Origin: Hyphobacterium marinum
GTDB lineage: Bacteria > Pseudomonadota > Alphaproteobacteria > Caulobacterales > Maricaulaceae
Reading direction: 5' to 3'
Length of the DNA stretch: 64,000 nucleotides
Assembly: GCF_036330325.1 (NCBI RefSeq)
Contig: NZ_JAZDRO010000002.1
Span: 124,001 to 188,000, forward strand
Shown in pieces: positions 18,933 to 27,531 of the stretch (positions are counted from its first letter, which is position 1; every line of letters begins with the position of its first letter). The notes beneath the pieces were generated by a model. That model had not been told where the DNA came from and did not search any database. It worked only from the letters and a program-made list of their open reading frames with translations. A program made the translations under genes and the position numbers.

Positions 18933-19657
18933 GTGTCCGCCTGCCCTTGTGCCCAGCGCGCCCAGCCCTTTTCCCGGAGATCGCAGGCCGGACAGTCGCC
19001 GCAGCCATAGCCCCAGGCGTGAAGATGGCTTCGGTCCCCGCGATAGCAGGAATGGGTTTCGGTGCGGATCAGCTCGACCAGCCGCTCTCCGCCAATCGCG
19101 TCAGCCAGGGCCCAGGTCTCGGCCTTGTCGAGATGCATGAGCGGTGTCTCGATACCGAGCGGCATGTCCAGGCCGAGCCGGAGCATGGTCTGTGTCGCGT
19201 CCAGCGTGTCCCGTCGGCAATCCGGATAGCCGGAATAGTCCGTCTCGCACATGCCACCGACAAGCGTCGTCAGCCCCCGCCGCCAGGCAATGGCTCCGGC
19301 CACGGTAAAGAACACCAGATTGCGTCCCGGTACGAAGGTCGACGGCAGGCTGCCATCACGCCACTCGATCTCGCGGTCGGCGGTGAGCGCGCTTTCTGCG
19401 ATCGCGCCATAGCCCGACAGGTCGACACGGTGGTCCTGCCCCAAACGGTCACGCCAGCGCGGAAAGGCGTCCAGAAGGGCCTCGCGTACAGCCATACGTG
19501 CCGTCATCTCGACCTCGTGGCGCTGGCCATAGTCAAAACCGACCGTCTCGACGGTCTCGAACCGGTCCAGCGCCCAGGCCAGGCACACGGCGGAATCCTG
19601 TCCGCCGGAATGCAGGACCAGCGCACCGCCGCCTGTTGGTGTGGTCTTCGTCGTCAT
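18929..19657 (-). CDS. queC: 7-cyano-7-deazaguanine synthase
   Basis: ATP-dependent PP-loop enzyme (242 aa) that turns 7-carboxy-7-deazaguanine into preQ0. Seen: the PP-loop LHSGGQDSAV (about 15-24), PGRNLVFFTVAGAIAWRRG, and the C-terminal zinc-binding cysteines in CYRG and CGDCPACDLRE. First gene of queC-queE. It is divergent from cutA with only 31 bp between the starts, so promoters must overlap. No riboswitch fits in that gap. Confidence 0.95.
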   Translation of the reverse strand: MTTKTTPTGGGALVLHSGGQDSAVCLAWALDRFETVETVGFDYGQRHEVEMTARMAVREALLDAFPRWRDRLGQDHRVDLSGYGAIAESALTADREIEWRDGSLPSTFVPGRNLVFFTVAGAIAWRRGLTTLVGGMCETDYSGYPDCRRDTLDATQTMLRLGLDMPLGIETPLMHLDKAETWALADAIGGERLVELIRTETHSCYRGDRSHLHAWGYGCGDCPACDLREKGWARWAQGQADT

Positions 19658-19688
19658 GGCGCGCCTATATAGCCCCGGAGGTGCAGCA

Positions 19689-20015
19689 ATGGCAGAGCTA
19701 CAACTGATCTACACCACATGGCCGGATGCCGCCCTCGCGGAGAATGCAGCCCATACCCTGCTGGAAGAGAGGCTGATTGCCTGTGCGAATATCTTCCCGG
19801 CGGGGCGCTCGGTCTTTCGCTGGGAAGGTGAGGTTCAGGCCGAGGCTGAAACCGTGATGATCCTGAAAACCGGGGCTGGCCGGGCCAGCGCGGTCCGGGA
19901 CCGGGTCAGCGCACTGCATCCCTATGACACGCCCGCCATTGTCGGCATCCCGGCGCTGGACGGCGCGACATGCGCCAATTTCGCCGCATGGGTCGTTGCC
20001 GAGACGAGGGGCTAG
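19689..20015 (+). CDS. cutA: CutA1-family divalent cation tolerance protein
   Basis: A 108-aa trimeric PII-like protein. Family features are the TTWPD start of strand 1, ACANIFPAGRSVFRWEGEV and LHPYDTPAIVGIPA near the C-terminus. CutA1 binds divalent copper in vitro, but its physiological role is unsettled. ATG at 19689 has GGAGGTG 7 nt upstream. An upstream in-frame extension overlaps queC and is rejected. Its stop shares CTAG with the convergent kinase gene. Confidence 0.93.
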   Translation: MAELQLIYTTWPDAALAENAAHTLLEERLIACANIFPAGRSVFRWEGEVQAEAETVMILKTGAGRASAVRDRVSALHPYDTPAIVGIPALDGATCANFAAWVVAETRG

Positions 20016-22015
20016 GCGCGTTTTGCCGCCGGTGCAGCGGCCTCTGAGCCGCCGTTGACCGCCTGACTGATCGCACCAAACAGGCGACGTGCGTCGATGG
20101 GCTTGGAGACATAACCGTCCATGCCTGCGCCAAGGCAGGCCGCTTCGTCCTCGGGGCGCGCATTGGCCGTCAGCGCGACGATCGGTGTCATTGAGGCCGT
20201 GGTCGGCAGGTCGCGAATGGCACGGGTGGCGGCCAGGCCGTCCATGACCGGCATGCGCATGTCCATCAGGATCACGTCATAGGCCCGCGCGTGGGCCGCC
20301 TCGACGGCTTCCTGGCCGTTCTCGGCGAAGTCGACCGACCAGCCCTGGGACATCAGGAATCCTTCCAGAACCGAGCGGTTGATCGCGTTGTCCTCGGCAG
20401 CAAGTATCCGCAAGGGACGAGGCACGGCCTCGGCCGGCGCAGCGTCCTCCGTGGCACGCGCGGCCGGCGGTGACGGGCGAATGGCGGCGGCCGGCTCGGC
20501 CGGGCGCTCTGCCGCGTCCTTCGGTGCAGCCTGCTGTCCCGCGGCAGGGAGTTCGGCCTCGAACCAGAATACCGATCCGCCGCCTTCGGCGGGCATATGC
20601 CCGATGGCACCGCCCATCATCTCCATGAGCCGACGTGAAATCATCAGGCCAAGACCGGTTCCTTCCGGACGGCCCGTCCCGGCTTCAAACTGCGAGAAAC
20701 CCTGGAACAGGCGGCCTTGCGCCTCGCGCGGAACTCCGGTCCCGGTATCGTGGACTTCAGCACGCAGCCGCCCGCGTCCGCCCTCTTCGGCCAGCGAAAG
20801 CTTGACGGCAATACTGCCCGTGCGCGTGAATCTGAACGCGTTGGAGATGAAGTTGAACAAAACCTGTTTCAGGCGCGCGGCATCGCCCTCAAGCAGGGTG
20901 TCCGCTGACCCGGTGCAGCTGACCGTGAAATTCAGGGATCGCGCGGTCGCGCGTTCGGCCCACATGGTCTCGACGTCGTGGGCGATTCCGCCCATTGTCA
21001 TCGGGCCGGGAACCAGCGCCATTCGACCGGATTCGATCTTCGAGAAATCCATCAGGTCGCCGACCAGACGTACCAGCATGTCACCGGCCTCGCGCAGCGT
21101 GCGGACCTTGGTACGCTGGCGCTGGGACAGGCCGTCCTCGCCCTCCAGACTCATGGCCACGCTCATCATGCCATTAAGGGGGGTGCGGATTTCCTGGCTG
21201 ATACTGGCAAGAAAAGAGGATTTGACCTGGGTGGCATCCTCGGCCCGGCGTGCCGCCGTTTCGTGCCGGCGGGCCAATTCCTTCAGCGCACGGGCCTGGC
21301 TTTCGACCCGCTTACGCGCGGCATCCAGGTCCTGGTTGTTCTCCAATGCCTTGACCAGGGTGGTTTCACCAGTCTTTGACAGCCGGTAGGCGGCGGCGAA
21401 GAAGATCATCACCAGCGCGCACATGACATAGCCCGTCACCCCGCCTTGAGCGGCATAGTAGAGCGCTAGCCCCGCCAGTGGCGGGAAGTTGTAGAGGATG
21501 GAGGCCATCGGCCGCGCTGCCGACGAGATCGCGCCGCCCGCGGTGATGCCGACGATGACCAGAATGATGGCCGAATTGGCCATCGTGTCCTGACCCGCTG
21601 GGATCAGGAAGATGATGGTGCCCCACAGCACGCCCGTGAGGACCGTCATCGTCAGGCAGGCCGCGTCGAGCGCACGGCCGCCCCCCAGTTTCAGCAGCGC
21701 GGTGAGTGACGCAAACCGGCCTGCGGATACCAATGTGACTGCTGCAGTCCAGGCGATCAGTGCTGCGAGCGGAATCTGGCCATACAGCGCCACAGCCAGC
21801 AGGAGCGCGGCAACAATGTTGAACAACACCGCCCCGCGGCTGCTGCGGTAATAAGCCTCGTAGCGGATCGCGCGAATCGCCGCATCCCGGTCCTCGGCCG
21901 GATCATCTCCGCCCGGTGGAGCGGCAGACGGCACCGCACGCAAGGCACTCGCGTGGCCGGACCGGGATCTGGGGGGCTGAGTATTGGCGCGCGACAGGGC
22001 GGGTCTCCATATCAA
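20012..22015 (-). CDS. Hybrid histidine kinase with Gln in place of the phospho-acceptor His
   Basis: A 667-aa membrane sensor. Five or so helices (about residues 65-215) lead into a coiled coil and a HisKA/HATPase core, then a receiver domain (about 545-655). The H-box reads FLASISQEIRTPLNG where the family has S-H-E-I-R-T-P; codon CAG at 21194-21196 (residue 274) encodes Gln. The N-box region (FNFISNAFRFT), G1 (HDTGTGVP) and G2 (GTGLGLMISRR) look intact. The receiver keeps its acidic pocket, Asp (VILMDMRMPVMDG) and Lys (SKPID). Autophosphorylation on this His is therefore not possible. The start is uncertain: TTG at 22015 is the upstream limit, and a later TTG/GTG is possible because the first 55 residues are low in structure. 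Confidence 0.88.
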   Translation of the reverse strand: MIWRPALSRANTQPPRSRSGHASALRAVPSAAPPGGDDPAEDRDAAIRAIRYEAYYRSSRGAVLFNIVAALLLAVALYGQIPLAALIAWTAAVTLVSAGRFASLTALLKLGGGRALDAACLTMTVLTGVLWGTIIFLIPAGQDTMANSAIILVIVGITAGGAISSAARPMASILYNFPPLAGLALYYAAQGGVTGYVMCALVMIFFAAAYRLSKTGETTLVKALENNQDLDAARKRVESQARALKELARRHETAARRAEDATQVKSSFLASISQEIRTPLNGMMSVAMSLEGEDGLSQRQRTKVRTLREAGDMLVRLVGDLMDFSKIESGRMALVPGPMTMGGIAHDVETMWAERATARSLNFTVSCTGSADTLLEGDAARLKQVLFNFISNAFRFTRTGSIAVKLSLAEEGGRGRLRAEVHDTGTGVPREAQGRLFQGFSQFEAGTGRPEGTGLGLMISRRLMEMMGGAIGHMPAEGGGSVFWFEAELPAAGQQAAPKDAAERPAEPAAAIRPSPPAARATEDAAPAEAVPRPLRILAAEDNAINRSVLEGFLMSQGWSVDFAENGQEAVEAAHARAYDVILMDMRMPVMDGLAATRAIRDLPTTASMTPIVALTANARPEDEAACLGAGMDGYVSKPIDARRLFGAISQAVNGGSEAAAPAAKRA

Positions 22016-22181
22016 GCCCGGCCGGTTTCAGGCGCGCGGGCAGAACGTCCGGCAGGCCCTGAATCGGTCGCGGTACCGGCGAATACGCTGTCATCACCCG
22101 GTTTTGGTAGAGAGGGGGTTAACGCGCGCTGGGAAAGGGGGGGCCAATTTAGAGCGACCCAAATACCGGGAGCCGGAGAAA

Positions 22182-22258
22182 TGGTAGCGGAGGAGAGACT
22201 TGAACTCCCGACACGCGGATTATGATTCCGCTGCTCTAACCAGCTGAGCTACTCCGCC
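22182..22258 (-). tRNA. tRNA-Met(CAT), elongator
   Basis: Reading leftward, the 77 nt fold as a full cloverleaf: acceptor GGCGGAG with CTCCGCT, the D-loop AGCTCAGCTGGTTAGAGC, anticodon loop AATCATAAT with CAT, T-loop GTTCAAGTC and an encoded CCA end (22184-22182). The sequence resembles alphaproteobacterial elongator tRNA-Met rather than initiator (it pairs at position 1 as G-U and lacks the three G-C pairs of initiators). Ile2 with a modified CAT anticodon is less likely. Confidence 0.93.
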
Positions 22259-22385
22259 CCAAGAGGCATCGGGTCCGCCTTGGCGCACCGCGGAGGAGCG
22301 ATATACGCGCCGATGCCGTATCGCGCAAGACGGTGTAGCGGCTAGACTGCGGCTCGGGATTCGCGGGGCGCAGGAGCAAGTGGCC

Positions 22386-23030
22386 ATGGATGATACGGAC
22401 AAGGATGACGAAACACTGCCGCTGCGGCGCATCCTTGTCCTTTACGCTCACCCGGCCCAGCGCAGCTCGCACGTCAATCGCTGGCTGTTCGAGGCGGCCA
22501 GCGGACTGGCGGGCGTGACCGCGGTCGACCTCTACGCCGAGTACCCGCGCTACGAGATCGATATCGATCGCGAGCAGGAGCGTTTGCGCCGCCACGACGC
22601 CATCATCTTCCAGCACCCTTTCTACTGGTATTCGACACCGGCCCTGCTGAAGGAATGGCAAGACCTCGTGCTGGAACACGGCTTTGCCTATGGCGAAGGC
22701 GGCGATGCCTTGAACGGCAAGATCTTTTTCAATGCCGTCACCGCCGGTGCCCCGGAAGTGGCCTATCGTGCCAGGGGCTATAACCGGCGCACACTGGCCG
22801 AGCTGCTCTACCCGATGGAAGCGACCGCGCATCTGTGCGGCATGACCTGGCTGCCGCCCTTTGCGCTCTACCGGTCGCGCCATGCCGCCGAGGAAGGGCT
22901 GGCTGACACGCACCGCGCCGACTGGCTGCGCCTGTTGCGGGCCCTGCGCGATGGTACGCTCGACATCAAGGCCGCCCAGGCCCGCCCCCGTCTCAATGAC
23001 GGGCTCGCCAAACTAATCCGGGAGGGCTGA
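22386..23030 (+). CDS. KefF/KefG-type NAD(P)H quinone oxidoreductase
   Basis: A 214-aa flavodoxin-fold protein of the KefF/KefG family, the ancillary subunit that activates Kef potassium efflux. Seen: VLYAHPAQRSSHVNRWLFEA (FMN phosphate loop), IIFQHPFYWYSTPALLKEW and HGFAYGEGGDALNGK. ATG at 22386 has AGGAG 9 nt upstream. A GTG two codons earlier is too close to that site. It is followed after 5 bp by the Kef antiporter, supporting the pairing. Confidence 0.9.
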   Translation: MDDTDKDDETLPLRRILVLYAHPAQRSSHVNRWLFEAASGLAGVTAVDLYAEYPRYEIDIDREQERLRRHDAIIFQHPFYWYSTPALLKEWQDLVLEHGFAYGEGGDALNGKIFFNAVTAGAPEVAYRARGYNRRTLAELLYPMEATAHLCGMTWLPPFALYRSRHAAEEGLADTHRADWLRLLRALRDGTLDIKAAQARPRLNDGLAKLIREG

Positions 23031-23035
23031 GGGGC

Positions 23036-24994
23036 ATGGACAGTTTTCTCTTCCAGGCCTTCATCTATCTGACCGCCGCGGTCATTGCCGTGCCGATCGC
23101 CAAGCGGCTCGGGCTGGGGTCGGTGCTGGGCTATCTCATCGCCGGTGTCGTCATCGGCCCGGTCGCCGGCCTTGTCGGCAGCGAGACCGAGGACCTCCAG
23201 CACTTCGCCGAGTTCGGTGTCGTGATGATGCTGTTCCTTGTCGGGCTAGAGCTCGAACCGAAAAATCTGTGGGACATGCGCCGCCGTCTCGTCGGGCTTG
23301 GCGGTCTGCAGGTCGTGTTAAGTGCGGCCCTGATCACTGGAGGCGCAATGGCGATGGGGCTGACCTGGTCCGTGGCGCTGGCCATCGGTCTGATGTTCTC
23401 GCTCTCCTCGACCGCCATCGTGCTGCAAACACTCGGCGAGAAGGACCTGACCAAGACTGAGGGCGGACAGGCGAGCTTCTCGGTCCTCCTGTTCCAGGAC
23501 ATCGCCGTCATCCCGATGCTCGCCTTCCTGCCGCTGCTGGCGATGCCCGAACTGATGGGCGGCGGCGCGGAAGACCTCGCCCATGCCGCAGCCGACCCCC
23601 ATGGCGCAGCTTCTGATCACGGCGAAGGCGGCGGACATGGCGCGAGCCTCAGCCTCGTCGATCAACTGCCCGGCTGGGCCTATGGCCCGGTCGTGCTGGC
23701 CGCTATCGCGGCGGTTGTGCTGGGCGGGCATTTCCTCAGCCGGCCGCTCTTTGGCTTCATCGCCCGCTCGAAACTGCGCGAGATGTTCACTGCGACGGCG
23801 CTGTTTCTCGTTATCGCCATCGCCCTCCTGATGACGCTCGTCGGTCTCTCGCCCGCGCTCGGGACGTTCCTGGCAGGTGTGGTGCTGGCCAATTCGGAAT
23901 ACCGGCATGAGCTGGAATCCGACATCGAGCCGTTCAAGGGCCTCCTGCTCGGTCTCTTCTTCATCACCGTCGGGGCGGGGGTGAATTTCGATGTGCTCTT
24001 TGGAGATTTCGCGACTATCGCCGGGCTGACGGCGGGCCTGATCGCCATCAAGGCAGCGGTCCTGTTCGGACTGGCGATGGTGTTCGGCCTGCCCCGGCGT
24101 GACCGCTGGCTGATGACGCTGGGCCTGGCGCAGGCGGGCGAGTTCGGCTTCGTGCTCTTGAGCTTTACCATCCAGAACGGGATCATCCCGGACGATCTGC
24201 GTCAGACACTGTCGCTCGTCGTCGCGCTCTCCATGCTACTGACGCCGGTGCTGTTCATCGTTTACGATCAGCTGATCGCCAAGCGCATGGTGGCCGGCCG
24301 AGATACCGGTTCCGATACGATCGACACCCAGGGCACGACGATTATCGCCGGGCATGGCCGCTTCGGCCAGATCATCAACCGGATGCTGCGCGCGGCAGGG
24401 CGGGAGACGGTCGTCATCGAGTTGCGCAGCGATTTTGTCGAGAATGTCCGCAAGCTGGGCATCAAGACCTTCTATGGCGATGCGACGCGGCCTGACCTCT
24501 TACACGCGGCCGGGCTGATGCGTGCCAAACAGATGGTCATTGCCATCGACGACAAGGACGAGATCACCGAGCTGGTGAAATTTGTCCGCCGCGAACGGCC
24601 CGACATCCACATCGTCGCGCGCGCCAAGGACCGCCACCATGTCTACCAGCTCTATGCTGCGGGTGCGGACGACATGATCCGCGAGACGTTCGATTCCGCT
24701 GTCCGCGCCGGACGCAGCGCCCTCATCGGCCTGGGGGAACACCCGTTCGAGGCCGAAAAGGCCGCGCGGTACTTCGTCCGGCATGACCGTGAGACGCTGT
24801 TGAAGCTGGCCAATGCCTGGAAAGAGGGCGTCTCGATCTGGGAGAATGCGGAGTATCTCGACATCGCCCGCCGCCAGAACGAGCTGATGGAACAGACGAT
24901 GCGCTCCGACCGCGATCCGCGCACCGACAATGCCATCGATCGCGCCTGGGCCCCGCCGCCTGTGCGTCCCGAGGAAGAAGCAAAGACCGACTGA
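23036..24994 (+). CDS. Kef-type potassium/proton antiporter (CPA2) with TrkA-N domain
   Basis: A 652-aa protein: a 12-13 helix CPA2 antiporter domain (about 1-410), then a RCK/TrkA-N nucleotide-binding domain beginning TTIIAGHGRFGQIINRML (about 430-560). The central motif FLVGLELEPKNLWDMRR (about 65-81) is the family's regulatory Gln/Glu loop region. A His- and Gly-rich insert (AAADPHGAASDHGEGGGHGA, about 188-207) interrupts the membrane domain and is unusual. Coupled to the KefF-like gene upstream. Likely a glutathione-gated K+ efflux system against electrophiles. Confidence 0.92.
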   Translation: MDSFLFQAFIYLTAAVIAVPIAKRLGLGSVLGYLIAGVVIGPVAGLVGSETEDLQHFAEFGVVMMLFLVGLELEPKNLWDMRRRLVGLGGLQVVLSAALITGGAMAMGLTWSVALAIGLMFSLSSTAIVLQTLGEKDLTKTEGGQASFSVLLFQDIAVIPMLAFLPLLAMPELMGGGAEDLAHAAADPHGAASDHGEGGGHGASLSLVDQLPGWAYGPVVLAAIAAVVLGGHFLSRPLFGFIARSKLREMFTATALFLVIAIALLMTLVGLSPALGTFLAGVVLANSEYRHELESDIEPFKGLLLGLFFITVGAGVNFDVLFGDFATIAGLTAGLIAIKAAVLFGLAMVFGLPRRDRWLMTLGLAQAGEFGFVLLSFTIQNGIIPDDLRQTLSLVVALSMLLTPVLFIVYDQLIAKRMVAGRDTGSDTIDTQGTTIIAGHGRFGQIINRMLRAAGRETVVIELRSDFVENVRKLGIKTFYGDATRPDLLHAAGLMRAKQMVIAIDDKDEITELVKFVRRERPDIHIVARAKDRHHVYQLYAAGADDMIRETFDSAVRAGRSALIGLGEHPFEAEKAARYFVRHDRETLLKLANAWKEGVSIWENAEYLDIARRQNELMEQTMRSDRDPRTDNAIDRAWAPPPVRPEEEAKTD

Positions 24995-25038
24995 ACGCCC
25001 CCCGTGGCAGATCGACCGGCACGGCGTAAGATGACGCC

Positions 25039-26109
25039 ATGGATTCGCACGATGTCCGCATCCCGTCCGAGACGCTGTCGGCCTTTTGCCGGGACGCGCT
25101 GATTGCCGCCGGCGCGCGCGACGGCGACGCCCGCAAGGTCGCCGCTCAACTGGTCGAGGCCAATCTCGCGGGCCATGACAGCCACGGGGCCGGGCTTCTG
25201 CCGGCCTATGTGAAGCACGCCAAAGGCGGCCTTGTGGACCTCGCCGCTGAACCAGACCTCACGGACGATACCGGCGCGATCCTGAAGATCGACGCCAAGG
25301 GCGGATGGGGCCGGCCATCCGGTGATTTCGCCATGGCCAAGGGCGCAGCGCGTGCCGAGGTACAGGGCTCGGCCATCGTCGCGCTCGCGAATGCGCATCA
25401 TCTGGGGCGGATCGGGGCCTATGGCGAATTGGCGGCGCAGGCCGGGCTGATCTCCATCCACTTCGTCAATGTCACCGATCACGACCCGATGGTCGCGCCC
25501 TATCGCGGCAGCGATGCCCGCTTCGGCACCAACCCGGTCTGCATCGCCTTTCCGCCGACACCGGAGCGGGCGATGTTCCTTCTCGACATGGCGACCAGCC
25601 GCATCGCGCTCGGCAAGGCGCGGGTGGCCGCGAACCGGGGCGACCGGGTCGCCTTCGGTGCGATCATCGATGAAAACGGCATGCCGACCGACGATCCGTC
25701 CGGTTTCAAGGGGTTTGAACTGAAAGGCGCGCTCGCCCCGCTGGGCGACCACAAGGGCTATGGCCTCGCCTTCGCGGCGGAATTGCTCGCGGGCGTACTG
25801 ACCGGCGGCGGCACGATCCAGCCGGCCAATGAACGCCGGGGCGGCATCCGGAACCACATGCTCTCTATTCTCCTCAAACCCGACGCCTTTGGCGACCCGG
25901 ACGCGATGGAGGCCGAGATGGACGCGATGATGGCCTATGCCCTCGCCTCGCCGCCGGCTGACTGGGACAGCCCGGTGCTGATGCCGGGCGATCCCGAACG
26001 CGCCCTGCGCGCCAAGCGCGCCCAGACCGGCATTCCGTTTGATCCGGTGACGCTCGGCGAGCTGAACAAGGCAGCCGAGGGGCTGGGGCTGAAAGACCGG
26101 CTGGGATAG
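25039..26109 (+). CDS. Ldh-family (malate/L-lactate type 2) oxidoreductase
   Basis: A 356-aa NAD(P)-dependent dehydrogenase of the LDH2/MDH2 fold, not related to classic LDH. Seen: NLAGHDSHGAGLLPAYVKHA (active-site His region), ALANAHHLGRIGAYGELAAQ and GTNPVCIAFP. Family members reduce 2-oxoacids such as pyruvate, oxaloacetate or 2,3-diketogulonate; the substrate is not evident. A repeat element follows. It is 44 bp from the antiporter stop. Confidence 0.9.
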   Translation: MDSHDVRIPSETLSAFCRDALIAAGARDGDARKVAAQLVEANLAGHDSHGAGLLPAYVKHAKGGLVDLAAEPDLTDDTGAILKIDAKGGWGRPSGDFAMAKGAARAEVQGSAIVALANAHHLGRIGAYGELAAQAGLISIHFVNVTDHDPMVAPYRGSDARFGTNPVCIAFPPTPERAMFLLDMATSRIALGKARVAANRGDRVAFGAIIDENGMPTDDPSGFKGFELKGALAPLGDHKGYGLAFAAELLAGVLTGGGTIQPANERRGGIRNHMLSILLKPDAFGDPDAMEAEMDAMMAYALASPPADWDSPVLMPGDPERALRAKRAQTGIPFDPVTLGELNKAAEGLGLKDRLG

Positions 26110-26120
26110 CTGAAATAGCG

Positions 26121-26272
26121 CCCTCCCTCCCCTTGATGGGGAGGGTGGCCCGTTGGCCCGGGAGGGGTGGGAAGATCTGCCGTCTGCGTTTCTCACCCCT
26201 TCCGTCTGGCGCTACGCGCCAGCCACCCCCGATCCAGTCGAGGGCAGGCCTTCCCCATCAAGGGGAAGGAGG
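26121..26272. repeat. Dispersed intergenic element, second copy of the CCCTTGATGGGGAGG family
   Basis: The left end is CCCTCCCTCCCCTTGATGGG and the right end is CTTCCCCATCAAGGGGAAGG, the same inverted ends as the element at 6233-6356, with a different centre. Non-coding, between two co-directional genes. Confidence 0.75.
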
Positions 26273-26368
26273 AGAAACCATCAGTCTCGAATCATCACCC
26301 GACTCTGCCTTCCCTTGCTGGTAAACGGCGTTCACAATGCGTCCGAACATTTCCTGGAGAGTTTACAA

Positions 26369-27271
26369 ATGAATCGACTGCTTGTTGCCGCCCTTGGCGT
26401 GATATCCCTGTCGGCAGCGGCCATTGCCCAAGACGAGCACCAGCTCACACCAGCCCGGGAGAATGTCATCTACGGCATGGTGTCAGGCGCAGCGATGCTG
26501 ATGGATGTCTATGGCCCGGAGGAAAGCAACGGGCTCGGCGTGATCGTCATTCCCGGTTCGGGCTGGTACATGCCGGAAATCTACTCGGTGCCCCCACTGA
26601 AGGATCTTTCGCGCCGCGATTATATCCGCGGCACGGTCGCGGCCCTGACCGACGAAGGCTTCACGGTTTTCGTCATCAACCACCGGTCCTCGCCTGGCAA
26701 CCGGTTTCCCGCGGCGGTCGAGGATACACGCCGCGCCGTGCGCTTCGTGCGCGCAGGCGCGGAAGCCTTTGGCATCGACCCGGAGCGGATCGGCATTCTG
26801 GGGCATTCCTCGGGCGGCAATCTCGCCGCCATGGCCGCTTATATTGATGATGCGCCCGGCAACGGCGTCGACCCCATCGATCAGCAATCCTCTGCGGTTC
26901 AGGCCGTCGTCACGCTCGCCGCGCCCTTCTATCTCTACGACATTGAGAACGTGGACGTGTACGGCGCGCAAACAGTTGCCAATTATGTCGGCGTGCCCTT
27001 CTATGGGCTCGACAATCACTACGAGACCAGCCCGCCCATCGCGGTCCAGGCCTCGCCGACCCATTATGTCGATGCCGGTGATCCGCCGCTCTACATGGTC
27101 TATTCCGCCGATGATCCGGTCGTGCCCGAAAGCCAGGCCGACCACATGATCGCCGCGCTCGATGAGGCGAGCGCGCCCTACACACCGGTTCGCGGGGAGA
27201 CCGGCGAACACGCACCTGATTACGATCACGCCGCGATGACGGCGTGGCTGGAGCGGGTGTTGGGAGAGTAA
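26369..27271 (+). CDS. Secreted alpha/beta hydrolase (carboxylesterase type)
   Basis: A 300-aa exported hydrolase. Signal peptide MNRLLVAALGVISLSAAAIA. The nucleophile elbow is GILGHSSGGNLAAM (Ser about 148) and a candidate acid and His are in YSADDPVVPES and EHAPDYDHAAM. FVINHRSSPGNRFPAAVEDT matches the HSL/BD-FAE-type esterases. The substrate is unknown. ATG at 26369 follows CTGGAGAG and starts the signal peptide; the open frame continues upstream through the repeat and is rejected. Confidence 0.9.
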   Translation: MNRLLVAALGVISLSAAAIAQDEHQLTPARENVIYGMVSGAAMLMDVYGPEESNGLGVIVIPGSGWYMPEIYSVPPLKDLSRRDYIRGTVAALTDEGFTVFVINHRSSPGNRFPAAVEDTRRAVRFVRAGAEAFGIDPERIGILGHSSGGNLAAMAAYIDDAPGNGVDPIDQQSSAVQAVVTLAAPFYLYDIENVDVYGAQTVANYVGVPFYGLDNHYETSPPIAVQASPTHYVDAGDPPLYMVYSADDPVVPESQADHMIAALDEASAPYTPVRGETGEHAPDYDHAAMTAWLERVLGE

Positions 27272-27276
27272 GCGAT

Positions 27277-27515
27277 TTCCCTCTCCCGTTCTTCAAGGGC
27301 AGAGGGTCAGGGTGAGGGGTTGCGAACCGGCAAGATGCGCGCCTCCTATCCTTCGAGGCCCGCTACGCGGGCACCTCAGGATGAGGTGGTAGTCTGCACA
27401 AACGCTCCTCATGCTGAGGTGCTTTCCGTCAGGAAAGCCTCGAAGCACGCAGCGTTATACATCCCCCTCAAGGGGAAGGAGAAAAACGCTCTTCCGTTCC
27501 CCAAAGGGGAGAGGA
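27277..27515. repeat. Composite repeat region
   Basis: A mosaic of intergenic repeat pieces: a half element of the CTCTCC-type family at 27277-27320, a different element at about 27340-27455 with ATCCTTCGAGGCCCGC and CTCATGCTGAGGTGC (with complementary CCTCAGGATGAGG), and CCCCTCAAGGGGAAGG at about 27463-27478 plus CCCCAAAGGGGAG nearby. No protein-like frame. It separates the hydrolase from the convergent CDF gene. Confidence 0.65.
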
Positions 27516-27531
27516 GAAATGCTACTCGCCC

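Noticed and set aside
19658..19688. preQ1 riboswitch before queC
   Set aside because: Only 31 bp separate the queC and cutA starts, too short for a riboswitch and expression platform, and no aptamer pattern is seen.
22182..22258. tRNA-Ile2 with a modified CAT anticodon
   Set aside because: Acceptor and anticodon stems match the elongator tRNA-Met of this class. Distinguishing this fully would need comparison with all CAT tRNAs of the genome.
24652..26196. A 514-codon minus-strand frame across the Kef and Ldh genes
   Set aside because: It crosses two well-supported genes on the other strand and shows no family features. High G+C makes such frames frequent.
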